Shown: positions 47,228 to 57,038, counted from the stretch's first letter. The stretch: DNA of 64,000 nucleotides from Bifidobacterium tissieri (GCF_002259645.1 NZ_MWWV01000009.1:62001-126000); one strand, 5' to 3'. The notes: generated by a model from the sequence alone, not told the origin. Translations and numbers: made by a program.

Positions 47228-47299
47228 TCAGTCCGCCAACGAAGACGGAATAATAATTCGGCCGGACACAACGGCAAGCGCGGTCATTCCGTACATCAT
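47228..47299 (-). CDS. Leader peptide, 23 residues, with three consecutive Ile codons
   Basis: ATG 47299 has the strong site AAGGGAGG 6 bp upstream. The peptide begins MMYGMTALAVV and contains Ile at positions 15-17, encoded ATT ATT ATT, after two adjacent Val codons. It ends at TGA 47228. About 70 bases later comes a terminator hairpin, and the MHS transporter begins at 46993. This is the layout of a branched-chain amino-acid attenuator. It was missed by size cut-offs; no similarity search was made. Confidence 0.7.
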   Translation of the reverse strand: MMYGMTALAVVSGRIIIPSSLAD

Positions 47300-47489
47300 G
47301 GCGAACCTCCCTTCGGTATCAAAGTCATTTCCACGGGCCTTTCGACCCGAACCACTTGTGAAGATAGGCCTGCGGCGGCGCAGATGCCAGTGAGCGGTCA
47401 CTATGTGGACGAGTCACGGGTCAGCATACGGCCGCAAATGCCCAAAAGCATTGTGGGAGTAAGGGAAACAGAGAAAATCACAGGAAAAA
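47300..47489. other. Promoter region of the attenuator-controlled transporter
   Basis: 190 bp between the sortase gene stop and the leader peptide. It should hold the promoter; no confident hexamers were identified. Confidence 0.4.
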
Positions 47490-48575
47490 TCAGTCCTCTG
47501 ATGACGCACGGGACGATGCACGATGGGAGCCCAATGGCAGTTCCGGCGGCCGGGAGATCATGAGATACATCGTGCCCAGAAGGATGATCAGCGCGGCCGC
47601 ACCGACGGCGTACTGCCATGCGTGCCGTATACGCACCGGGGATACGCCGGTCGACGTCGGCGCGGCATCGTCCGTGCGTACCGCCGACACGAGCAGACGA
47701 TGCGTGTTGACGCCGTACGGCGTGCAGGTGACCAGCGTGACGCGGTCCTCGCCGGGTGTGATCTTGAGCTGACTGACGTCGTCCGGCTCCACCACACTGA
47801 TGCGATCCACGCGATAGTACAGGGTGTTGCCGAGCACGTCGAGGTTGAACGTATCGCCTTTGCGTACTTCGTCGAGTCGTGTGAACAGGTCGGCGGTGAC
47901 GAGTCCACGGTGGGCGGTGAGCACGGCATGGGAATCGGTGCCACCGACGGGCAGCGACGTGCCGTACAGGTGGCCGGCGCCCGACGACAACGCCTCGTCG
48001 GATGTGCCGTGATAGATGGGCATGGTGGCGTCGATGGACGGGATGGTGAGGCTGCCCATGATGCCGTCGCCGATGTTGACCAGACGGTTGTAGTCCTCGT
48101 CCTTGGCGGATTGCTCGCCCTGATCGGCGGCGATGACCTCGGCGTCGGTTCGCTGTGATTGCCCTGACTGCGTGGCTTTGGACACGGCGGCCTGCTGCAG
48201 TTGGATGGCCGCGTACGGGTCCTGAATGGCGCCGAGTCCGTCCTGACCGTCCTCGGCAAGCTGATGATTGTAGGCGCGGGCCTCCTTGAGCGCGCGCGAG
48301 GATTGTTCGCCGGTAAGCCGCGATGCGGCCTGATTGGCCTGCTCCGCCGTGTGCTGCTGTTGGCTGTCGGCCTGCATACGCGAGGAGACGAGCCAGCCGG
48401 CGAGCGCGACCACAATGGCAAGAAACAGCACCGCCATGATTCCGGTGATCCATGCTCCCCCGCCCGGTTTGCGCGCGGCGGTCTGCCGTGCGCCGGCACG
48501 CGCATCGGTTTGGGATGCGTGCGGACCGGGACGGTCGCCCTTGCGGGCGGGGGAATGCGGATCAGCGGGAATCAT
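47490..48575 (-). CDS. Class C (pilin-polymerising) sortase
   Basis: 361 residues with membrane helices near residues 42-62 and 318-337, the topology of class C sortases. The catalytic motif is TLVTCTPYGVNTHR (Cys about 284, Arg at the end), and LTAHRG contains the catalytic His. The enzyme cleaves LPXTG signals and joins pilin subunits through isopeptide bonds on the outer membrane face. It lies 38 bp downstream of the major pilin on the same strand, so they are an operon. It may also serve the sortase-less pilin pair at 22240-27335. Confidence 0.93.
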   Translation of the reverse strand: MIPADPHSPARKGDRPGPHASQTDARAGARQTAARKPGGGAWITGIMAVLFLAIVVALAGWLVSSRMQADSQQQHTAEQANQAASRLTGEQSSRALKEARAYNHQLAEDGQDGLGAIQDPYAAIQLQQAAVSKATQSGQSQRTDAEVIAADQGEQSAKDEDYNRLVNIGDGIMGSLTIPSIDATMPIYHGTSDEALSSGAGHLYGTSLPVGGTDSHAVLTAHRGLVTADLFTRLDEVRKGDTFNLDVLGNTLYYRVDRISVVEPDDVSQLKITPGEDRVTLVTCTPYGVNTHRLLVSAVRTDDAAPTSTGVSPVRIRHAWQYAVGAAALIILLGTMYLMISRPPELPLGSHRASSRASSED

Positions 48576-48613
48576 GGCGCTTATGGTTGTCGTCGAGTGT
48601 CAGACTCGCATGA

Positions 48614-50257
48614 TCACATGCGGGCGACGCGACGGTTGCGAATGGTCTTGGCGGCGAAGAACACGCTGCCGGCGGCGGCCAGCACGATCGCGGCCGTGAT
48701 CACGCCGATGCCCATGCCGCCGGTGCTCGGCAGCTGGGTGACGTTGTTCACGTTGGTCACGGTGACGTTGTTCTGGTCCGTGTTGTTCACCAGATCCCAG
48801 GTGGTGTCGGTGTAGATGGTGTACTTGCCGGTTTCGTAGACCTCGACCTCGAAGCTGGGCTTGATGTTCTGGTAGTAGCCGTTCGGGACCACGGTCTCGG
48901 AGACCACGTAGCGTCCGGCACCCAGACCGGAGAAGCTGATCACGCCGTCCTCGCCGGAGGTTGCGGTGCGCAGCGCGGTGGTGTCGGTGGAGTCCTTGAG
49001 CTTCAGGGTGAAGGTGGCACCGGCCAGGGCCTTCTTGGTGTCGGCTCCGATCTTGGTGAACTGGAAGCCCTTGAACACATTCACGGAGGCGCTGGCGGAC
49101 TCGGTGGAGGCCACGGCGTCGGCGGCACCGTACTGGATATGCGCGGTGTTGGACACGGTGCCCACGCCGGCGTCGTTGTACTCGGGTTCGGCGGTCACGT
49201 AGCCCATGTAGGTCACCTTGACGGCGGCACCAGGGGTGAGCTTATCGACGTTCTTCAGTGCGATCTCGAAGGTCTTGGTGCCGTCTCCGACGGTCTGGCG
49301 GCGCGGAACGGTGACGTTGGCGGCCGGCAGGTTCTCGTACACGGGGTTGCCGTCGGCGTCCACCTTGAGCTGGCCGTTCTCGTCCACGGACTGAATCTGG
49401 GCGGTGAAGCCGTTCGGGGTGGTGGTCAGTCCGGCCTGCGGCACGTCGACGAACTTGTAGACGTAGCCGGCGGTGGCGTGCTTGGGCAGTACGCCGGTCA
49501 GCGTGTAGGTGATCCAGTTGGCATCGCCATTGCCCGGAGCCTTAGACACCACGGAGACGGACTTCTTGTCGGCGGTCTTGGTCGGGGCGGCCACCTTGTC
49601 GGTTTCGCTCGGCTTGACCTTTGCCACACCAAGCGTCACGTTGTTCAGCGTGGTCTTGCCGGTCCAGGTGGAGCCCACGAGGATCGGGGAGCCGAGCTGA
49701 GCACCGTTGGCGTCGGTGTCGGTGATGACGAACCAGCCGGCGTTGCTGGCGACGTTGCCGAAGTTGAATACGGCTTCGGTGGCGCCGTCCGCACCGGTTA
49801 CGGTGGCGGCGGGATCGCCGAGGCCGTCGGCGGCGACGTACTTTTCAGTGAACAGACGGACTGCGGTGGCGTCGTTCGTGCCCTCGGCGGTGCTGGTCCA
49901 GCTGGACAGCCATCCGGCCGGGTTGCCGGTGTATGCGGCGGGCAGGGTCTTGACCTTGTCGGCACCCACGCCGCCGGCTTCGTTGGCCGCGGCCTCGGCG
50001 GTGGTCTTGATCAGGTCGGCCTTGTCGGTGACGGTGGCGAGCTCCATGGAGGTGATGTTCGTGCCGTCGGACTTGACCTTTTCAAAGGTGGCCAGCTGGT
50101 AGGCCTTGAACGTGTGGCCGGCCACCTCGCCGCTCAACGTGATTGTGGCGTCATTGTCCGCGGCCTGCGCGGTGCCCGCGCCGAGCGCGAAGCAGCCGAG
50201 CGAGATCGCTGCGGCGGCCACGCCCGCAAGGGTGCGGGAGACGATATTGCGCTTCAT
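48614..50257 (-). CDS. Major pilin subunit, FimA type
   Basis: 547 residues. Signal peptide MKRNIVSRTLAGVAAAAISL to about Ala33 (GTAQAAD); pilin domain around residues 34-190; fimbrial isopeptide D2 domain (about 215-385); Cna-B domain (about 390-500) with the E-box YVVSETVVPNGY; then LPSTG, a hydrophobic helix and the basic tail RNRRVARM. AGGAAAGGA precedes ATG 50257. Subunits would be polymerised by the adjacent sortase into pili used for adhesion. No tip pilin gene lies in this operon. Confidence 0.92.
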   Translation of the reverse strand: MKRNIVSRTLAGVAAAAISLGCFALGAGTAQAADNDATITLSGEVAGHTFKAYQLATFEKVKSDGTNITSMELATVTDKADLIKTTAEAAANEAGGVGADKVKTLPAAYTGNPAGWLSSWTSTAEGTNDATAVRLFTEKYVAADGLGDPAATVTGADGATEAVFNFGNVASNAGWFVITDTDANGAQLGSPILVGSTWTGKTTLNNVTLGVAKVKPSETDKVAAPTKTADKKSVSVVSKAPGNGDANWITYTLTGVLPKHATAGYVYKFVDVPQAGLTTTPNGFTAQIQSVDENGQLKVDADGNPVYENLPAANVTVPRRQTVGDGTKTFEIALKNVDKLTPGAAVKVTYMGYVTAEPEYNDAGVGTVSNTAHIQYGAADAVASTESASASVNVFKGFQFTKIGADTKKALAGATFTLKLKDSTDTTALRTATSGEDGVISFSGLGAGRYVVSETVVPNGYYQNIKPSFEVEVYETGKYTIYTDTTWDLVNNTDQNNVTVTNVNNVTQLPSTGGMGIGVITAAIVLAAAGSVFFAAKTIRNRRVARM

Positions 50258-50305
50258 CTGATTCCTTTCCTCTATTCCGTCAGATGTCTGTTCCCCCACG
50301 GGCCG

Positions 50306-50331
50306 CCCGTTCCGATTGCGGTCGGAACGGG
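50306..50331 (-). terminator. Hairpin after the GH59-like gene
   Basis: CCCGTTCCGA and TCGGAACGGG form a perfect 10-bp stem, between the GH59-like stop and the pilin start. Confidence 0.65.
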
Positions 50332-50464
50332 CATGACGCCCGCGAAAATCTGTGCGGCAACGATGAGGATCGTGCCCCGCCCGGGGATCCGGGTGCGGGA
50401 CACGATTCATCTGGTTGCGTATGCGGTTCAGTTATGCGATCTTCAGTTATCGTGTTCGGTTATG

Positions 50465-53400
50465 TCAGCCCTTGTGGTTGGCCACGGCGACCCAGCTGAT
50501 GACCGGGTCGGCACTCACGCCGCTCACCGTGAGGGTGACGGTCTGGTCCTTGTCGACCTTGATGGTGCTCGTGGAGGTCACGTCGGGCGCATCGCCGGAC
50601 AGATCGGCGTTGCCGTTGGCGAGTTCGGTGCCATCGGCGGCGGTCACGACGACCTTCATGTTGCGGCTGACGCCCCACCACTCGTGGAATCCGGCGGACA
50701 GGTCGTACGTACCGGCCTTGAGCGGCAGGTAGTAGATCGTGGACTTGCCCTTGCCTGCCCACAGGCCGGTGGAGGACTTGTCGTTGATGTCGCCAGAGCC
50801 GTAGGTGTTCTGGCCGTCCGGGTTGTAGCCCCAGGTGGAGCCGTCGGACGTCTGGTCCACCTTGTCGTTGAGCAGACCCTTCACCGCGGACTTCACGGCC
50901 GTGTACTCCGGGGAGTCCTTGCCGTTGGTGCCGGAATCGATGAAGTACTGCACGCCGTCGGGGATGACCTCGACCTCGGTGGAGAACACGGTGTCGTCGG
51001 CCTTTACGCCGGAGACCTTGACCCTGCTGTAGTCGGCTGCGTCGGCCACGGCGGAGGCGGCGGACTTGTCCCAGGACTTCACGTCGAAGGTCAGACCGTC
51101 CACGCTGATCTGCTTGGGCAGGTCAGTGCCCTTGACCACGGCGGTGGAGAAGCCGTAGTCGGCGACCTCGGCCACGCCGAGCCAGCTGATGACAGGCTTC
51201 TGCGCGTTGCCGACCTTGGAGACCACGTACTTGACGGTCTGGTCGGTCGGTACGGTGAATTCGACGGTGCCAGTCAGGTTCGGGTTGGCCTTGCCCAGCT
51301 TCAGGTTGTCGCCGGTGGCGAGCGTGGTGCCGTCGGCCGCGATCACGGCCTGCGCGGACTCACGGTTCTCCTGGCCCCACCACTCCTGGAATCCGGCGGT
51401 GAGCTTGTACTTGCCGGCCTTGAGCGGCAGGTAGTAGGTCACGTCGTCATCGTCGGAGTAGAGGCCCGTGTTCTGCTTGTCGTTGATGTCGGTGTTGCTC
51501 TTCACCTTGATGGCGTTGGCGTCATAGCCCCAGGTGGAGCCGTCGGACGTCTGGTCTACCTTGTCGTTGAGCAGACCCTTCACCGCGGACTTCACGGCCG
51601 TGTACTCCGGGGAGTCCTTGCCGTTGGTGCCGGAATCAATGAAGTAGGTGGTGTTGGCCGGAATCGCCTCGACCTCGATGGTGAACTTGTACTTCGAGCC
51701 ATCGACCTGCTTGTCGGTGGTCACGCCGGAGAGCTTGACCTTGCTGTAGTCGGCGGCAGAGGCCAGCTTGGACTTGGCGTCGGAGTCCCACGTCACCGCG
51801 GTCTCCTTGCCGTCCTTGACGGCCAGCTTGGTCGGCAGGTTGGCCACGTCGGTCTTGACCACGGCGAGTCCGGTGAAACCGAGCTCCTGCACCTCTTCGG
51901 CGATGGAACCATCGGTCAGGTTCTGGCGGGCGGTGTCGAGACGGCTGATGATCGCGTTCATGCCTTCCACGTCGAGACCGTAGCCCACCGGATCGGCGAG
52001 CGCGGCCTTGGCGTTCTCCAGGTTGTTGGCGAAGATCGCCCAGCTCTTGGCGCTCCAGTCCTCGGCCTTGAGGTCGGCGTAGGAGTCGACCGCGGTCTTG
52101 AGGGCGGTGGTGTCCACGTCGCCGGCGGCGGTGTACTGCACCACGCCCACGGTGTCGACGGAGATCGCGTTGTCGTCGGCGGTCTCGATGGTCACCGTGT
52201 GCTCGCCGTCGGGCAGACCGCGCAGGATGTACGTGGTGTACATGCTGCCGGCCGCGATGGTGGCGGCGGATGCGGCGATCTGCTTGCCGTCCACGGTCAC
52301 GTTGAGCTTGGCCTTGCCGTTGTTGGCGCCGTTGATGTCAAGACCGGTGCCGGTGAACGTGTAGGTGAGCTGCGCGCCCTTGCCGGTGGAGTTGGAGATG
52401 GAGCGCTTGTAGACGTACATGCCCTGGCCGTTGAGGTGCTGCCACTTGTCATTGTACTGGAGCGCGGGGGTGGCCACGTCGTCCCAGCTGCGCATGTGCA
52501 TGTTGTCGATCAGGTCGGTGTAGTAGGGCGTGTAGCCGTCAAGGGTTTCGACCTTGAGGTTGTCGTACTGCACGTTGGTGTAGCCGCTGCCGAGCTGGAT
52601 GCGGCCGGTGGCCTGCTGCTTGTCGTCGGTGACCTGGGTCACCTGCACGCCGTTGACATACGCGGTGTACACGTTGCCGGCCACCTGCACGGCGATGTTG
52701 TTCCACACGCCGGTGCCGGCCTTCCAGTTGACGCCTTCGACGTCGGAGAGATTGCCGGAGGCGAGCTTGGAACCAAAGCGGTAGAACTCCCAGGTGCCGT
52801 CGGACTTGACGCGGAGCTGGGCCGCGGAGACATTGTTGCCACCGTTGGTGCCACCCTGTTCGCGGGCACCGATCCAGGCGTAGCCGTCCTGTTCGAACAG
52901 CACGTCGACGGAGGCCTTGTAGTTGGCCCAGCGGTTGTCGCCGATCGTGGTGATCGGGTCGCCGCCGTTCCACGCGCCGCCGTTCCAGCCGCCGTCCTGC
53001 ATGCCTGCGGACAGCTGCTGACGCAGCACGTAGTTGCCGTCGGACTGCTTGACAACCTCGAACGCGCCGTTGGTGTCGTTCGTGTACAGCGGGGTCGCGC
53101 CGGTGTCGCCACCGCGGGACTTGAGGAAGTCCTCGGTGATGGTCTTGCCGGACTTCGGATCGTAGGATTCCACGGTCTTGCCGCTGTAGTCGTAGTCGTC
53201 GGCGTACAGGGTGTTGTCCCAGGTCACACCGTTCTGGTCGCCGCTCTCGTCGGTGTCGAGCACGGCCTGATCGGCGCCGTTGGTGTATTCCTTGGACGCG
53301 GCGACGCGGCTGCCCTGTCCGTCCTTGGCGGTGAGGCTGCCGTCGGCGTTCTTGGTGGCCTTGTCGAGCGTGGTGGCGGTGGCGATGGACCACGGCGCGA

Positions 53401-55033
53401 CGGTGAACGTGTAGTAGCCGTCGGCGTCGGCCTTGGTCTCGGCCACGGGCTTCATGTAGTTGGAGGCGTAGCTGCCGGAGGTTCCGGCGCCCTTGGTCTC
53501 CCACAGTTCCATGGTGTCGCCGACGTTCATGTCGACGGCCTTGATCTTGTAGGTCTTGGTGTACTGGCTGTCGTTGACGATCACCGTGGAGAAGGCGGAC
53601 TTGTCCGGTGCGGCGAGCGTCATGTAGCTGGTGGCACCGCCACGGGACGCGTTGGATCCGGTTCCACGTCCCGGCGGGTTGCCGTCGGTGATGTCGCTGC
53701 GGGATGCGGCGGGGATGCCGCGCCAGATGCCGTCGGCGTCCACGTCGTCGGCGTTGCTTTCGTAGCCGGTCTTGGCGAATCCGGAGACGTGTTCGAGCAC
53801 GCTCATGCCGGTGTCGTAGTAGAGCCAGCCGCTCCACGGGTCACGGGCGGAGACCAGTTCCTTGGAGGAGTACTGGAAGCCGTCGTAGAACGAGCCGATG
53901 GCGGGCTGGTAGACGAAGTTGGTGCGGCGGGACTGGGTGAAGCCCTTGACGAAGGTGTTCGCCATTTCGAGCGGCGAGTTGATGCCGCCGATGCCGGTGC
54001 CGGACGAGCCGTCGTACTTGCCGTTGTTGGTGCCGTTGCCTTCACCGGAATCGAGGTTCATGGTGTTGTTCGGGCGGTCGGCGCCGACGGAGAACGTGGA
54101 CTGGGCCTCGGAGTTCCAGATCTCCTTGTCGTACTTGTCGGCGAGGGTCTTGAAGTTGCTTCCCTGATCGGCGGTGTTGTAGTGGTAGCCGGCGATGTCG
54201 ACGGCGTTGCGCAACGCCTCGTCGTTGATCATGTCGTCGCCGAACGATCCGGTGCCAACCTCGTCGGAGATGATGGTACGGATCTTGTGGAAGGCCTCCT
54301 TTTCGGCGTCGCTGCTCCATGCGAGCACGTCGTTGCCGTCAAGGTCCTTGGTGGTGCCGGCGCCGATGAAGCCGACCTCGTCGGTCTTCACGCGGTTGGC
54401 GAAGTCCTTGGTCCACGCGAAGTTCGGTCCGGATTCGTTGATGTGCGGGTTCACGGAGTCGACCATGTAGCCGTACTGGCGGTACACGGCGAGAATCGTG
54501 TTCTTGTACCACTTGTAGACGTCGTCGTTGCTCTTGACCCAGGCGGGGCTGCGCCAGCGCAGGATGCTCACCTTGACGTTCGGATTGACCTTCATGGCGT
54601 CGGCGGCCAGCTGGAAGCCGGGCTCGCGGGCCACGTTCGGGTATTCGTCGGACGAGCGCATGGTGGCCGCGTTCGGACCGGTGGATGTGTTGCGGTCGTT
54701 GCCCATCTCGATCTTCACGGTGTTCATGATCGGGTTGTCGCCGCCGAACAGCGTGTTGATGAGATTCCAGTAGGCTTCGGGGTTCTGGGCCTTGTAGTCC
54801 ATCAGCAGGGCGCTGGTGGAATTGGCGCTCAGCACACCGAATCCCTTGAAGGTCAGACCGTTGCGGTTCTTGGCCGCGGCCGCGACGTCGCTGCCGTTGA
54901 CCGTCACCTCGACCGGGTCGGTGGGTGCCGCCGATGCGGTGCCCACGGCCACGAACGGTGCGAACATCGCCACGGATGCGATGGCCACCGCGAGTTTCTT
55001 GGGAGAGGAGAAACGCTTGGGCTTATTGCTCAT
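50465..55033 (-). CDS. Secreted multidomain GH59-like galactosidase
   Basis: 1522 residues. Signal peptide to about residue 36 (GTASAAP). The catalytic barrel (about 45-410) resembles GH59 (galactocerebrosidase family): Glu200 in NPHINESGP is the probable acid/base and Glu309 in IWNSEAQ the nucleophile. A beta-sandwich follows, then a lectin-like region (about 660-850), a galactose-binding-like domain, a FIVAR-type helical segment (about 1010-1075) and two copies of a 233-residue Ig-like plus carbohydrate-binding module. No LPXTG or membrane anchor is present, so it is released or held by its binding modules. It probably acts on beta-galactosides of glycolipids or plant galactans. GGAGGGGG precedes ATG 55033. 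Confidence 0.8.
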   Translation of the reverse strand: MSNKPKRFSSPKKLAVAIASVAMFAPFVAVGTASAAPTDPVEVTVNGSDVAAAAKNRNGLTFKGFGVLSANSTSALLMDYKAQNPEAYWNLINTLFGGDNPIMNTVKIEMGNDRNTSTGPNAATMRSSDEYPNVAREPGFQLAADAMKVNPNVKVSILRWRSPAWVKSNDDVYKWYKNTILAVYRQYGYMVDSVNPHINESGPNFAWTKDFANRVKTDEVGFIGAGTTKDLDGNDVLAWSSDAEKEAFHKIRTIISDEVGTGSFGDDMINDEALRNAVDIAGYHYNTADQGSNFKTLADKYDKEIWNSEAQSTFSVGADRPNNTMNLDSGEGNGTNNGKYDGSSGTGIGGINSPLEMANTFVKGFTQSRRTNFVYQPAIGSFYDGFQYSSKELVSARDPWSGWLYYDTGMSVLEHVSGFAKTGYESNADDVDADGIWRGIPAASRSDITDGNPPGRGTGSNASRGGATSYMTLAAPDKSAFSTVIVNDSQYTKTYKIKAVDMNVGDTMELWETKGAGTSGSYASNYMKPVAETKADADGYYTFTVAPWSIATATTLDKATKNADGSLTAKDGQGSRVAASKEYTNGADQAVLDTDESGDQNGVTWDNTLYADDYDYSGKTVESYDPKSGKTITEDFLKSRGGDTGATPLYTNDTNGAFEVVKQSDGNYVLRQQLSAGMQDGGWNGGAWNGGDPITTIGDNRWANYKASVDVLFEQDGYAWIGAREQGGTNGGNNVSAAQLRVKSDGTWEFYRFGSKLASGNLSDVEGVNWKAGTGVWNNIAVQVAGNVYTAYVNGVQVTQVTDDKQQATGRIQLGSGYTNVQYDNLKVETLDGYTPYYTDLIDNMHMRSWDDVATPALQYNDKWQHLNGQGMYVYKRSISNSTGKGAQLTYTFTGTGLDINGANNGKAKLNVTVDGKQIAASAATIAAGSMYTTYILRGLPDGEHTVTIETADDNAISVDTVGVVQYTAAGDVDTTALKTAVDSYADLKAEDWSAKSWAIFANNLENAKAALADPVGYGLDVEGMNAIISRLDTARQNLTDGSIAEEVQELGFTGLAVVKTDVANLPTKLAVKDGKETAVTWDSDAKSKLASAADYSKVKLSGVTTDKQVDGSKYKFTIEVEAIPANTTYFIDSGTNGKDSPEYTAVKSAVKGLLNDKVDQTSDGSTWGYDANAIKVKSNTDINDKQNTGLYSDDDDVTYYLPLKAGKYKLTAGFQEWWGQENRESAQAVIAADGTTLATGDNLKLGKANPNLTGTVEFTVPTDQTVKYVVSKVGNAQKPVISWLGVAEVADYGFSTAVVKGTDLPKQISVDGLTFDVKSWDKSAASAVADAADYSRVKVSGVKADDTVFSTEVEVIPDGVQYFIDSGTNGKDSPEYTAVKSAVKGLLNDKVDQTSDGSTWGYNPDGQNTYGSGDINDKSSTGLWAGKGKSTIYYLPLKAGTYDLSAGFHEWWGVSRNMKVVVTAADGTELANGNADLSGDAPDVTSTSTIKVDKDQTVTLTVSGVSADPVISWVAVANHKG

Positions 55034-55529
55034 ACGATCCCCCTCCCCTGCTTGATATGCGTACGCATATACTTCACCTCCTCGTGTAGGGCGAAGGCGC
55101 CTCCTCATTGTGCCTTCGTCTTCCATTACGATCAGAGCCGATCAACCTTAATCGCCAATAATCGTTACCGTTCAGAATAGCCGCAATATCCATGCCCGCG
55201 CAAACCGAACAATGTCGTTGTGCGGTCAAAATCCCACGCATTGCAAGGGGAATGGAGATGCAAGCCGAGTCGACCGGATATGCAGATCCAATCAAATACA
55301 GTCATGTTTGCGCAATCACAATAGGATGTGCCACTCTGCCGAACAGACCGACGCAACGCGCGTTGTGTTCCGGAACCATACGCTCGAATTCACCAATTAT
55401 CAGAAATGATCAACTTTGATCTCATTTAATTGTACAATTACTGACAGGATGTTCGCGCGCACAACGGACCACCCGAAACGGGAGTGCGCGCAACGATGTG
55501 ACGATGCATGACGGCCCAAAGGAGGGACG
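55034..55529. other. Divergent promoter region between the GH59-like and GH88 genes
   Basis: 496 bp, AT-richer than its neighbours. It contains the perfect palindrome at 55427-55440 and no gene with a ribosome site. Confidence 0.6.
55427..55440. promoter_or_regulatory. Perfect 14-bp palindrome upstream of the GH88 gene
   Basis: TAATTGTACAATTA lies 90 bp before the GH88 start. The GTAC-centred form resembles operators of GntR-type repressors more than those of LacI proteins. No GntR gene is in the window. Confidence 0.55.
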
Positions 55530-57008
55530 ATGACGTTCGACGTGCACAGCACGTTCGGTGCACAACTGACCGACGGCGAATCCACATGGATCAACGAGAC
55601 GACCGACCGACTGGTGGAGAAATTCGCCGCCGAACGCGAACGCGTGGGCGCGCAGATTCCGTATATCGCACACGACGGCCGTTACGAGGAGAACATGGCC
55701 GAGGTGTTTCCCGGCTGGTGGGTGAACGGATTCTGGCCCGGCATCCTCTGGCAGATGACCGTCGCCACCGCATGCCTCGACCGCACGTCGGCCGCCAACA
55801 CCGCGCCCGACCCGACGACCGCAGGCGTGAGCACGGTCGCCAACGTGAACGCAACGGCAAACCCGCATGGTTCCAACGCCGCACCCACGACCGGCATGCT
55901 GTTCGGCCGATCCGAACGCGTCCACGTCTCCGACCACCCCGCCGATCCGAAGGATCTTCTCGCCAATCTGCGCGATGCGGAACAGCCCGGCAGTCTGGCG
56001 CATCTGCCGTCATGCTCGTTCGCGTTCGCCGCACCGGCACGTGAGATCGAGGAGACCGTGCTCTATCCGGTGCTCGCCGACTACGAGCGTGTGGATCACG
56101 ATCTCGGATTCGTCTGGCTGCTGTCGGGCGTGGCGGACTGGCGCATCACCGGCAGTCCGACCGCGCGCATCCACGCCCTGCACGCCGCCACCATGCTCGC
56201 CGGGCGGTTCAATCCCGTGGGACGGTTCATCCGCGCATGGAACGAGCCCGGACGGGAAGGCTGGGCGATCGTCGATTCGCTGATGAATATGCCGCTGATG
56301 TTCTGGGCGAGCCGGGAGACCAACGATCCGCGATTCGCCGCCATCGCCCGCATGCACGCCGACACCATGCTGCGCACGATCGTACGACCCGACGGATCAT
56401 GCAACCACATCGTGCAGTTCGATCCGGAAACCGGCGAATTCGTGGGCGCGCCCGCCGGTCAGGGGTACGCGGAGGGCTCGTCGTGGAGCCGCGGCCAAAG
56501 CTGGGCGATCTACGGATTCGCGCTCATGTACCGGCACACCGGCGACCGACGGTATCTCGACGCCGCATGTCGCGTGGCCCGCTATTTCGTGGAACAGGTG
56601 ACGGTGACCGGCGGACTGGCACGATTGGATTTCCGTCAGCCCGACGAGCCGCTCTACTACGATGCCATCGCGTCCTGCGTGGCGGCCGACGGACTGCTCG
56701 AACTGGCCCGCGCGCTCAAGGAATGCGCGGAACGGCAGTCCGAGGAGACCGCAGTCGATGACACTTCGACCGACGAACCCGCGCCCGCGCTCACCCCGGA
56801 TTGGTGCCTCGCCAACTCGCTGACCATGCTGCACGCCGTGGACGACCGCGCCGGCGACTGGGACGCCGACCGCGACGGTCTGGTACAGCTATGCTCGGTC
56901 GAATATCACGATCCCGAACGCATTCACATCCCGATCGTGTACGCCGACTACTTCTTCCTTGAGACGGTGCTGCGACTCAAAGGCATTGCGGCGGATCTAT
57001 GGTGGTGA
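55530..57008 (+). CDS. GH88-family unsaturated glucuronyl hydrolase
   Basis: 492 residues, an (alpha/alpha)6-barrel enzyme without a signal peptide. WVNGFWPGILWQM and ERVDHDLGFVWLLSG (Asp191) match the GH88 core; GQGYAEGSSWSRGQSWAIYGFALMYRHTGD and FRQPDEPLYYDAIASCVAADGLLEL are also typical. It would hydrolyse 4,5-unsaturated uronic acid from the non-reducing end of disaccharides made by polysaccharide lyases. The family is about 380-420 residues; the excess lies mainly at residues 85-170, an Ala/Thr/Asn-rich insert. GGAGGG precedes the ATG. No lyase gene is nearby. It converges with the MFS gene. Confidence 0.87.
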   Translation: MTFDVHSTFGAQLTDGESTWINETTDRLVEKFAAERERVGAQIPYIAHDGRYEENMAEVFPGWWVNGFWPGILWQMTVATACLDRTSAANTAPDPTTAGVSTVANVNATANPHGSNAAPTTGMLFGRSERVHVSDHPADPKDLLANLRDAEQPGSLAHLPSCSFAFAAPAREIEETVLYPVLADYERVDHDLGFVWLLSGVADWRITGSPTARIHALHAATMLAGRFNPVGRFIRAWNEPGREGWAIVDSLMNMPLMFWASRETNDPRFAAIARMHADTMLRTIVRPDGSCNHIVQFDPETGEFVGAPAGQGYAEGSSWSRGQSWAIYGFALMYRHTGDRRYLDAACRVARYFVEQVTVTGGLARLDFRQPDEPLYYDAIASCVAADGLLELARALKECAERQSEETAVDDTSTDEPAPALTPDWCLANSLTMLHAVDDRAGDWDADRDGLVQLCSVEYHDPERIHIPIVYADYFFLETVLRLKGIAADLWW

Positions 57009-57038
57009 CGACGATCGCTGACGACCGGCTGACGCCCA

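Noticed and set aside
49139-55180. A 2013-codon open frame on the plus strand
   Set aside because: It is antisense to the pilin and GH59-like genes, and its Val/Gly/His-rich translation is typical of the shadow frame of a GC-rich gene. No ribosome site or domain is visible.
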